Positions 8,048-13,537 of a DNA stretch of 13,544 nucleotides are shown here, one piece after another. Source of the stretch: JAEUNJ01 sp052035955 (GTDB lineage Bacteria; Pseudomonadota; Gammaproteobacteria; Burkholderiales; Rhodocyclaceae); assembly GCA_052035955.1 (NCBI GenBank), contig JBPOHD010000046.1, positions 1 through 13,544 of the forward strand. The letters run 5' to 3'. The translations under genes were made by a program, and so were the position numbers. The notes under the pieces were generated by a model, which saw only the letters and a list, made by a program, of their open reading frames with translations, was not told where the DNA came from and did no database searches. Position 1 is the stretch's first letter, and each line of letters opens with the position of its first letter.

Positions 8048-8997
8048 CTTTGCGTCCCTTCGCGACTTTGCGCCTTTGCGGTGAAATAAAGGGCCGTCGC
8101 CTCCACGTCCCGGTCGATCTGGGCGCGCAGGGCTTCCATGCTCTCGTACTTGGCCTCGTCGCGCAGCTTGTGCAGGAAGTGCACCGTCACGTGGGAGCCG
8201 TAGAGATTGCGGTCGAAGTCGAGCAGATGCACTTCCAGCATCGGCCTCAGGCCCTGGCCCAGGGTCGGCCGGACGCCGAGGCTCGCCGCCCCGGGCAGGT
8301 GGCGCTTGTCGATGCCGGACACCGTCACCGCGAAGACGCCGGAGAGGGCCACGCGCTTGCGCTTCAATTGCACGTTGGCGGTCGGGAAGCCCAGGCGGCG
8401 GCCCACCTTCTGGCCATGCACGACCCGCCCGGAAATGCTGTAGGGACGGCCCAGGAGCCGCGCCGCGTGCTCCAGGTGCCCCGCCGCGAGGGTTTCCCGC
8501 ACCGCCGAGCTGGAGACCCGCTCGCCATCCACCTCCACGGTATGCATGGCCTCGACGCCGAAACCCAGTCGCCCGCCCTCCCGCTCCAGCAGCGCGAAGT
8601 CCCCCGCCCGACCCTTGCCGAAGCGGAAGTCGTCGCCGATCACCAGGTGCCGGGCGTCCAGGCCGCGCACCAGCACGTCGCCGATGAACTGCTCGGCCGT
8701 CAGGCCGGCCAGCTGGCGCGTGAAGTGCAGGACGTAGGCGCGGTCCACGCCGCAGGCCTCGAGTAGCAGGAGCTTCTCGCGCAGCGAGGTCAGGCGGGCG
8801 GGCGCCTGGTCCGGCGCGAACAGCTCGCGCGGGTGGGGCTCGAAGCTCATCACCGCCGTCGGCAGGCCACGCTCGCGGGCCCGGGCCGTGACGCGCTCCA
8901 GCATGGCGCGATGGCCCAGGTGGAGGCCGTCGTAGTTGCCGATGGTGAGCACGGTGGGCGTCGCGGCCCGTTCCGGGACGGAGCGGAAAACCAGCAT
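8044..8997 (-). CDS. ribF: Bifunctional riboflavin kinase / FAD synthetase
   Basis: RibF phosphorylates riboflavin to FMN and adenylylates FMN to FAD in the cytoplasm. The protein has 317 residues. The N-terminal nucleotidyltransferase (FAD synthetase) domain has the TIGNYDGLHLGH motif (18-29), with the HxGH-type ATP site, and GDDFRFGKGRAGD (121-133). The C-terminal flavokinase domain starts at about 185 (GRPYSISGRVVHGQKVGRRLGFPTAN), with GFPTAN (203-208) typical of the ATP/Mg site. The family sequence ends at about residue 304 (VEATALY). Residues 305-317 (FTAKAQSREGTQS) and the stop are supplied by the right repeat of the neighbouring element, so the original stop has been replaced. The ribF-ileS-lspA order is standard in betaproteobacteria. 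A perfect extended -10 box sits just upstream. Confidence 0.96.
   Translation of the reverse strand: MLVFRSVPERAATPTVLTIGNYDGLHLGHRAMLERVTARARERGLPTAVMSFEPHPRELFAPDQAPARLTSLREKLLLLEACGVDRAYVLHFTRQLAGLTAEQFIGDVLVRGLDARHLVIGDDFRFGKGRAGDFALLEREGGRLGFGVEAMHTVEVDGERVSSSAVRETLAAGHLEHAARLLGRPYSISGRVVHGQKVGRRLGFPTANVQLKRKRVALSGVFAVTVSGIDKRHLPGAASLGVRPTLGQGLRPMLEVHLLDFDRNLYGSHVTVHFLHKLRDEAKYESMEALRAQIDRDVEATALYFTAKAQSREGTQS
8051..8084 (-). repeat. Right inverted repeat of the GxxExxY element, encoding the ribF C-terminus
   Basis: On the minus strand this reads TCACCGCAAAGGCGCAAAG (8084-8066), then TCGCGAAGG and GACGCAAAG, mirroring the left end. It is translated in the ribF frame as the last residues of RibF (FTAKAQSREGTQ). 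Confidence 0.85.
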
Positions 8998-9031
8998 GGG
9001 AGCGAGGGAAAAACCCGTGAAAAAACGGCGA

Positions 9032-9040
9032 ATTATATCA
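9032..9040 (-). promoter_or_regulatory. Extended -10 promoter for the ribF operon
   Basis: On the minus strand the sequence reads TGATATAAT: a perfect TATAAT (9037-9032) with the TGn extension at 9040-9038. No convincing -35 box is seen at the expected distance, which fits an extended -10 promoter. The predicted transcript starts near 9025, giving a leader of about 28 bases. The TGA of this box is also the amiC stop codon. Such an AT-rich patch stands out sharply in this GC-rich background. Confidence 0.6.
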
Positions 9041-10321
9041 GTCGAGGCGGGCCAGCCTGGACTTCGCCAGGGGCGGATTGCGGGCGAAATAGCGGCGTAT
9101 CCCCTTCAGGATCGCCTCCGCCATCCGGTCCTGGTAGTCCTCGTCCACCAGGCGCCGCTCCTCCTCCGGATTGGAGATGAAGGCCGTCTCGACCAGGATG
9201 GAGGGAATGTCCGGCGCCTTCAGCACCGCGAAGCCGGCCTGCTCCACCTGGCCCTTGTGCAGGGCGTTGATGCCCCCCAGTTCGCCGAGAACCGCCTTCC
9301 CGAGCTTCAGGCTGTCGTTGAGGGTGGCCGTCTGCGAGAGGTCCAGCAGGGTGCGCGCCAGGTGCGGGTCCTTGACGCCCAGGTTCACGCCGCCGATCAG
9401 GTCGGCCGCGTTCTCGCGCTGGGCCAGCCAGCGGGCGGCCGAGGAGGAGGCGCCGTTCTCCGACAGCACGAAGACGCTGGAGCCCCGCGCCGTCGGCTTG
9501 ATGAAGGCGTCGGCGTGGACGGACACGAAGAGGTCCGCCTGGACGCGGCGCGCCTTCGCCACCCGCTGCTGCAGGGGGATGAAGAAGTCGCCGTCCCGGG
9601 TCAATACCGTTCGCATGTTCGGCACGGCGTCGATCTTCGCCTTCAGCCGGCGGGCGATGGCCAGGGTGACGTTCTTCTCCTGGCTGCCGCCGCGGCCGAT
9701 GGCCCCGGGGTCCTCGCCGCCGTGGCCCGGATCGAGGGCGATGGTGACCAGGCGCACCGTGTCGCCGGCCTCCTCCGCCTTCCCGGCCGGCTTTTCCGGC
9801 CGGCCGCCGGCCGTGCGCGCCGCCTCCTCCCGCTCGCCGGCCTCCTTCTCCAGCAGGGCCAGCAGGGGATCGGGCTCCTCCTTCGGATAGAGGTCCAGCA
9901 CCAGCCGGTGGCCGTACTCGCCCACCGGCGGCAGGCTGAAGACCTGGGGCCGCACCTCGCCCTTCAGTTCGATGACCAGGCGCACCACGCCCGGCTTGAA
10001 GCGGCCGGCGCGCAGCAGCTTGATGTTGGGATCCGCCTCCGAGACCTTCCCCGGCAGGCTCTGCAGCACCGAGTTGAACTCGACGCCCTCGATGTCCACC
10101 ACCAGGCGCTCCGGGTCCTTGACCAGCAGGTGGCTGAATTTCAGCAGGCCTTCGTGCTCCAGGGTCACCCGCGTGTAGTCGCGCGCCGGCCAGACCCGCA
10201 CGGCCAGGATGCTCGGCGCCCCCGCCCGGCCGGGCGGCGAGACGAGGAGGATCAGTCCGGCGCCGGCGGCGCGCAGGAAGTCCCGCCGCCGGATGCCAAA
10301 GGGATGGCCGCCCTCAGGCAT
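9038..10321 (-). CDS. amiC: N-acetylmuramoyl-L-alanine amidase, AmiC type, Tat-exported
   Basis: This is a periplasmic zinc amidase that cleaves the amide between MurNAc and the stem peptide, splitting septal peptidoglycan during cell separation. From the ATG at 10321 it has 427 residues. It has a twin-arginine signal peptide (R11-R-R-D-F-L16, then a hydrophobic stretch to about 28), an AMIN domain (about 37-147) that targets peptidoglycan or the septum, and a charged Ala/Glu-rich linker (about 150-188). The Amidase_3 domain is at about 191-413. Zinc ligands are H200 (LDPGHGG), E215 (SQEKN) and H269 (SVHADA), and the catalytic glutamate is E378 (ILVETAF). A further ATG at 10354 is possible but would lengthen the Tat n-region. 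The gene start overlaps the 3' end of tsaE by about 70 bases. The two genes are probably cotranscribed. Confidence 0.95.
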   Translation of the reverse strand: MPEGGHPFGIRRRDFLRAAGAGLILLVSPPGRAGAPSILAVRVWPARDYTRVTLEHEGLLKFSHLLVKDPERLVVDIEGVEFNSVLQSLPGKVSEADPNIKLLRAGRFKPGVVRLVIELKGEVRPQVFSLPPVGEYGHRLVLDLYPKEEPDPLLALLEKEAGEREEAARTAGGRPEKPAGKAEEAGDTVRLVTIALDPGHGGEDPGAIGRGGSQEKNVTLAIARRLKAKIDAVPNMRTVLTRDGDFFIPLQQRVAKARRVQADLFVSVHADAFIKPTARGSSVFVLSENGASSSAARWLAQRENAADLIGGVNLGVKDPHLARTLLDLSQTATLNDSLKLGKAVLGELGGINALHKGQVEQAGFAVLKAPDIPSILVETAFISNPEEERRLVDEDYQDRMAEAILKGIRRYFARNPPLAKSRLARLD

Positions 10322-10776
10322 GGCAGGCCCCGCGGCGTGCGGGCGGCCAGGCATGCCCGGCGCCCGGCGCCAGACAATTCCAGGGTGATCGAGAGGTCCG
10401 GCTCGGGCACGTAGGGGCGCGCCCGGTCCGGCCACTCGACCATGCAGATGCCATTGCCCGCGAAGTATTCGTCCAAACCGGCATCCAGATATTCCTCTGG
10501 GTCGTTGAACCTATAGAAATCAAAGTGATACAAGTCTAACCCAGAAACAACATGAAGTTCAACCAGGGTGTAGGTGGGGCTCTTCACCGGCCCCGCCTCG
10601 CCGAGGGCGCGCAGCAGGCCGCGGACCAGGGTGGTCTTGCCGGCGCCCAGGTCCCCCTCGAGCCAGACGTGCAGGCCCGGCGCCGCCCGCAGCGGCGCCG
10701 CCAGGGCCGCCCCGAGGACCAGCGTGGCGGCCTCGTCGGGGAGTTCGAGGCTGGCGGCGTCAATCATCTCCGACAT
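10252..10776 (-). CDS. tsaE: tRNA threonylcarbamoyladenosine biosynthesis ATPase TsaE
   Basis: TsaE is the P-loop ATPase partner of TsaB-TsaD in making the t6A37 modification of ANN-decoding tRNAs, in the cytoplasm. From the ATG at 10776 the protein has 174 residues. It has the Walker A motif G41-DLGAGKTT49, the SPTYTLVE switch segment (66-73), the HFDFYR motif (84-89) and EW near 114, all family hallmarks. The frame is open to 10866, but the upstream part is intergenic repeat. The C-terminus runs about 20 residues past the usual family end, because the frame reads on through the start of amiC. Codons for about residues 73-105 are strikingly AT-rich with rare codons (GTT GTT TCT, TTA, AGG), unlike both flanks. 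The gene is divergent from queG. Confidence 0.95.
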   Translation of the reverse strand: MSEMIDAASLELPDEAATLVLGAALAAPLRAAPGLHVWLEGDLGAGKTTLVRGLLRALGEAGPVKSPTYTLVELHVVSGLDLYHFDFYRFNDPEEYLDAGLDEYFAGNGICMVEWPDRARPYVPEPDLSITLELSGAGRRACLAARTPRGLPCLRAAIPLASGGGTSCAPPAPD

Positions 10777-10814
10777 TCGACGCGCGTACGGCGAAGGACG
10801 GAACAGGAATTCGT

Positions 10815-10925
10815 TACCACCAGTACACCAAGTTCGCCAAGGAGCGCCAGGAAGGGCGCATCGCATGAGGGCCGTCGAAGTCGAGTCTCTTGGTGCATCT
10901 TGGTGTCCTTGGTGCCTTGGTGGTG
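10815..10925. repeat. Gene-less inverted repeat with CACCAAG modules between tsaE and queG
   Basis: The left arm (10815-10852) contains ACCACC, CACCAAG, CGCCAAGG and CGCCAGG. The right arm (10889-10925), read on the minus strand, contains CACCACCAAGG followed by CACCAAG modules at spacings of 8, 9 and 10 bases. Over 28 aligned bases the two arms agree at 20 positions when one is reverse-complemented. About 36 bases of unrelated sequence separate them and no gene fits inside. The layout is that of a degenerate MITE-like element or a remnant that lost its central gene. It fills most of the tsaE-queG intergenic space. Confidence 0.6.
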
Positions 10926-10929
10926 AGAT

Positions 10930-10956
10930 TTGAAGTCGCCTTTCCCCGCGTATGAT
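10930..10956 (+). promoter_or_regulatory. Candidate queG promoter
   Basis: TATGAT at 10951-10956 matches a -10 box, and TTGAAG at 10930-10935 is a weak -35 with a 15-base spacer, somewhat short. Transcription would begin only 0-3 bases before the queG ATG at 10965, and no Shine-Dalgarno sequence is visible there. The mRNA could therefore be leaderless. This is judged by eye. Confidence 0.35.
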
Positions 10957-10964
10957 CGGCGCCC

Positions 10965-12050
10965 ATGCAGAACCCCTCGCACGGCGACTGGACGGGTCTC
11001 GCGGCCCGCATCAAGGCCTGGGGCCGGGAACTGGGCTTCGCCGCCGTGGCCATCGCCCCGGCCGAACTGCCGGGCGCCGAGGAGGGCCTCGCCGCCTGGC
11101 TGGCCGCCGGCTGCCACGGGGAGATGGATTATATGGCCGTCCACGGCCCCCTTCGGGCGCGGCCGGCCGAATTGCTGCCCGGCACCCGCGCGGTGATCGC
11201 CGCCCGCATGGACTACCGGCCGGCCGGCGCCGATCCCGCCGCCAACCTCGCCGACCCGCGCCGCGCCTACCTCTCCCGCTACGCCCTCGGCCGCGACTAC
11301 CACAAGGTGCTGCGCCACCGCCTGCAGAAACTCGCCGGGCGCATCGCCGCCGATCCAGACGTCATCGCCGCCGGCGGCGCCCGGCAGCGCGTCTTCACCG
11401 ACTCCGCCCCGGTCATGGAGGTGGCGCTGGCCACCCGGGCCGGCCTCGGCTGGCGCGGCAAGCACACCCTGCTGCTCAGCCGCGAGGCCGGCTCCTGGTT
11501 CTTCCTCGGCGAGATCCTCACCTCCCTGCCGCTGCCCGCCGACCCCGCCGGCACGGAGCACTGCGGCGACTGCCGCGCCTGCCTGGACGCCTGCCCCACC
11601 GCCGCCATCACCGCCCCCTACCGGCTCGATGCCCGGCGCTGCATCTCCTACCTGACCATCGAGCTCCCGGGCCCCATCCCCGAGGATCTGCGACCCCTCA
11701 TCGGCAACCGGGTGTACGGCTGCGACGACTGCCAGCTCTGCTGCCCCTGGAACCGCTTCGCCCCGCTGACGCGGGAGGAGGACTTCGCCGTCCGCCACGG
11801 CCTGGACACGGCGACCCTGCTGCAACTCTTCGCCTGGAGCGAAGCCGAGTTCGCGCAAGGGCTGGCCGGCAGCGCCATCCGCCGCATCGGCCACGCCCGC
11901 TGGCTGCGCAACCTGGCCGTCGGCCTGGGAAACGCGCCGCCGGACTACGCCGTTCTGGCAGCCCTGGAGCGCCGCCGAGACCATCCCGATGACATGGTGC
12001 GCGAGCATGTCGCCTGGGCCATCGGCCGCCAGCGCCGCCCGGCCGCCTAA
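10965..12050 (+). CDS. queG: Epoxyqueuosine reductase QueG
   Basis: QueG catalyses the last step of queuosine synthesis, the cobalamin-dependent reduction of epoxyqueuosine to queuosine at tRNA position 34, in the cytoplasm. The protein has 361 residues, typical in length. It has an N-terminal cobalamin-binding region and the FTDSAPVMEV motif with the conserved D146. A ferredoxin-like pair of 4Fe-4S motifs follows: C200, C203, C206, C210-P and C226, C253, C256, C259/C260-P. A HEAT-like C-terminal region ends the protein (VREHVAWAIG). The conserved RYALGRDYHKVLR segment (105-117) is also diagnostic. The gene is divergent from tsaE, a common proteobacterial arrangement, and 10 bases upstream of truC. 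Confidence 0.96.
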   Translation: MQNPSHGDWTGLAARIKAWGRELGFAAVAIAPAELPGAEEGLAAWLAAGCHGEMDYMAVHGPLRARPAELLPGTRAVIAARMDYRPAGADPAANLADPRRAYLSRYALGRDYHKVLRHRLQKLAGRIAADPDVIAAGGARQRVFTDSAPVMEVALATRAGLGWRGKHTLLLSREAGSWFFLGEILTSLPLPADPAGTEHCGDCRACLDACPTAAITAPYRLDARRCISYLTIELPGPIPEDLRPLIGNRVYGCDDCQLCCPWNRFAPLTREEDFAVRHGLDTATLLQLFAWSEAEFAQGLAGSAIRRIGHARWLRNLAVGLGNAPPDYAVLAALERRRDHPDDMVREHVAWAIGRQRRPAA

Positions 12051-12060
12051 TCGCGCCGCC

Positions 12061-12825
12061 ATGCGCCACGCCCCACTGGAAATCCTTTACCGCGACGACA
12101 CCCTGGTCGCCATCGACAAGCCCTCCGGTTGGCTGGTCCATCGCAGCGACATCGACCGCCACGAAACGCGGATCGCCGTCCAGGCCCTGCGCGACCAGCT
12201 CGGCCGCCATGTCCATCCGGTGCATCGACTGGACAAGGGCACCTCCGGCGTCCTGCTCTTCGCCCTGGACAAGGAGACCGGCCGCCGGCTCGGCGACCGG
12301 TTTGCCGGCCACCAGGTGGAAAAGACCTATAGGGCCGTCGTCCGCGGCTGGCCGCCCGAGGCCGGGCGCATCGACCACCCGCTGCGGGACGTCGAGGACG
12401 ATTACTCCGGCATGGCGGCCGGCGACGGAACCCGGGAGGCCGTCACCGATTACCGGCGCCTGGCCTGCATCGAGCTGCCCCATCGCGTGGACCGCTACCC
12501 GACGGCCCGCTACGCCCTGCTGTCCCTATGCCCGAAGACCGGCCGCCGCCACCAGTTGCGCCGTCACCTGAAGCACCTCTCCCACCCCATCATCGGCGAC
12601 GCCACCTACGGCAAGGGCAGGCACAACCGCCTCTTCCAATCGGCATTCGGCTGCCATCGGCTTTTGCTGGCCTGCGTCGAACTCAGGTTCCGGCACCCGG
12701 AAAGCGGCGAGCCGATCACCATCACCGCGCCCCTCGGCGGCGACTTCGCCCGACTGCTCACCCGCTTCGGCTGGCCGACCGAGGCCCCGGGAAGTCCGGC
12801 CGAATCGGGCATGGCGCAGGCCTGA
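12061..12825 (+). CDS. truC: tRNA pseudouridine(65) synthase TruC
   Basis: TruC belongs to the RluA/RsuA-type pseudouridine synthases and isomerises U65 of some tRNAs. From the ATG at 12061 it has 254 residues. It opens with LEILYRDDTLVAIDKPSGWLVHRSDIDRHE, the TruC-type N-terminus. The catalytic motif is H55-RLDKGTSGVLL with D58. Downstream are PKTGRRHQLRRHLKHLSHPIIGDATYGKGRHNR (family motifs II/III) and a GCHRLLLACVEL segment. The layout closely follows E. coli TruC from memory, rather than RluA, RluC or RluD, which carry other signatures. The frame is open back into queG, but this is the first Met after the queG stop and sits at the normal N-terminus. No good ribosome binding site is visible. 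It is probably translated from the queG transcript. Confidence 0.9.
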   Translation: MRHAPLEILYRDDTLVAIDKPSGWLVHRSDIDRHETRIAVQALRDQLGRHVHPVHRLDKGTSGVLLFALDKETGRRLGDRFAGHQVEKTYRAVVRGWPPEAGRIDHPLRDVEDDYSGMAAGDGTREAVTDYRRLACIELPHRVDRYPTARYALLSLCPKTGRRHQLRRHLKHLSHPIIGDATYGKGRHNRLFQSAFGCHRLLLACVELRFRHPESGEPITITAPLGGDFARLLTRFGWPTEAPGSPAESGMAQA

Positions 12826-12829
12826 CGGC

Positions 12830-13105
12830 ATGGGGAAGGCCGCCGCCCGGATCGCCAGGGCCGTATTGACGCTGGTCCTCGGACTGGGCCTGATGCCCGG
12901 CGCCGTCGTACCCGTCGGCCTCCACCAGGACCGCCGCGCCGAGGGCCAGGCGCGGGAATTCTGCGCCGCCATCCCCACGTCATCGCCGGTCGCCGCGACG
13001 ATCGCCCGCGCCGAGGACATGACGATCCGCCACTACGCCAGCAGCGAAGGCGCCGCGCACGTGCTCATGTTTCGCGGCTGCCGGTGCGTCGGTACTGGCG
13101 ATTGA
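12830..13105 (+). CDS. Putative exported protein, C-terminus replaced by transposase remnant
   Basis: I do not recognise this protein. It starts 4 bases after truC and encodes 91 residues. A basic N-terminus and hydrophobic stretch (about 9-30) look like a signal peptide or membrane anchor. The following part holds a CAAIP motif and a recurring alternation of Ala and charged residues up to HVLMFRG (about 78-83). The last eight residues (CRCVGTGD) are coded by the antisense of the RAYT fragment. The natural C-terminus was therefore probably lost where the transposase sequence joins, near 13075. G/C-rich third positions match those of truC, which supports real coding. Whether it is still functional cannot be judged. 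Confidence 0.45.
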   Translation: MGKAAARIARAVLTLVLGLGLMPGAVVPVGLHQDRRAEGQAREFCAAIPTSSPVAATIARAEDMTIRHYASSEGAAHVLMFRGCRCVGTGD

Positions 13106-13367
13106 CGTATTGGACGTAGCGGCGGCCCAGCGATTGCATCAGGCGCACCGGCGCGCCAACGACCGTCGGCGTGAGCAGCAGATGGACGTGGCTGGTCATC
13201 AGCACGTAGGCGTGGATGGCACAGCCGCACTCGCGAGCCGCTTCCTCCAGCCAATGGAGGTCGCACTGGTCGTCCTCTTCGGCGAAGAAGCACGGCCCGC
13301 GATTGATGCCGCGCTGGACGATCTGCAGCGGATTGTCGGCGAGAAGGATGCGCGGGCGGCGTGGCAC
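13065..13367 (-). pseudogene. REP-associated tyrosine transposase (RAYT, Y1/IS200-like), N-terminal fragment
   Basis: This 100-residue ORF starts at a GTG (13367) with MPRRPR and continues with IVQRGINRGPCFFAEEDD, AIHAYVLMTSHVHLLL and ALGRRYVQYVNRQYRRTG-like segments, the hallmarks of RAYT transposases (usually about 200-240 residues). The HUH metal-binding pair is H60 and H62. The match stops after YRRTG, where full-length members continue with a WEGR-type segment. The downstream half, including the expected catalytic tyrosine, is missing and the frame ends in Arg-Glu-Thr-stop. The breakpoint, near 13074-13080, lies within the end of the small exported-protein gene, and the two share CGCGGC. 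It cannot be an active transposase alone. Confidence 0.85.
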
Positions 13368-13370
13368 GTC

Positions 13371-13402
13371 AGGGTCTCAGAATGTCCAATGACTCTGACC
13401 CT
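13371..13402 (-). repeat. RAYT-associated GGGTCAGAGTC hairpin
   Basis: Just upstream of the RAYT start the minus strand reads AGGGTCAGAG, a 12-base loop, then CTGAGACCCT. The arms pair at 8 of 10 positions, with an A-A and a G-G mismatch in the middle. GGGTCAGAGTC next to RAYT genes is a pattern I recognise from many proteobacterial genomes and fits a cognate REP-like recognition site. It supports the view that the 5' flank of the transposase unit is still present. Confidence 0.5.
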
Positions 13403-13470
13403 TTTGATCCTCCGACCCTGAGGTTTCCCCACAAAACCTTCTTTGGAAACATTAGGTTGAATTCAGAAGT

Positions 13471-13537
13471 GCATGCATGGAGCCGATAAGTCCTCCATCT
13501 CGGTGACCAAACGTCGAAGGAGGTGGACCATGCATGC
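13471..13537 (+). promoter_or_regulatory. Nested fold-back leader covering the ribosome binding site and start codon of the 13530 gene
   Basis: GCATGCATGG (13471-13480) is perfectly complementary to CCATGCATGC (13528-13537), which contains the ATG. Inside it, CCTCC (13492-13496) can pair with GGAGG (13519-13523), the Shine-Dalgarno sequence. A transcript entering from upstream would hide both. IS10 and IS50 are known to protect themselves from read-through transcription in this way. Confidence 0.5.

Larger units (their letters stand above)
7599..8084. mobile_element. 486-bp inverted-repeat element carrying a GxxExxY gene, between ribF and ileS
   Basis: The boundaries are a 19-bp perfect inverted repeat: TCACCGCAAAGGCGCAAAG at 7599-7617 and its reverse complement at 8066-8084. 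Each arm continues inward with more copies of a CGCAAAG/CGCGAAG module at 8-9 base spacing. The only gene inside is a GxxExxY-family protein. I see no target-site duplication. The immediate flanks are A-rich on both sides (AAAAAACC and AATAAAGG). Repeats of this type next to GxxExxY genes are, to my knowledge, recurrent in environmental bacterial genomes, but the mobilisation mechanism is unknown to me. That this is a transposable unit is inference from the inverted ends and from the way the element interrupts a normally contiguous operon. Confidence 0.65.

Noticed and set aside
7599..8084. CRISPR array or tandem repeat interpretation of the CGCAAAG modules
   Set aside because: The modules are 7-9 bases with no spacers and the two clusters are in inverted orientation around a gene, unlike any CRISPR array.
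9006..9028. Terminator-like hairpin CCGT/ACGG followed by five T on the minus strand
   Set aside because: The stem has only 4 bp and lies downstream of the predicted ribF transcription start, where a terminator would silence the operon.
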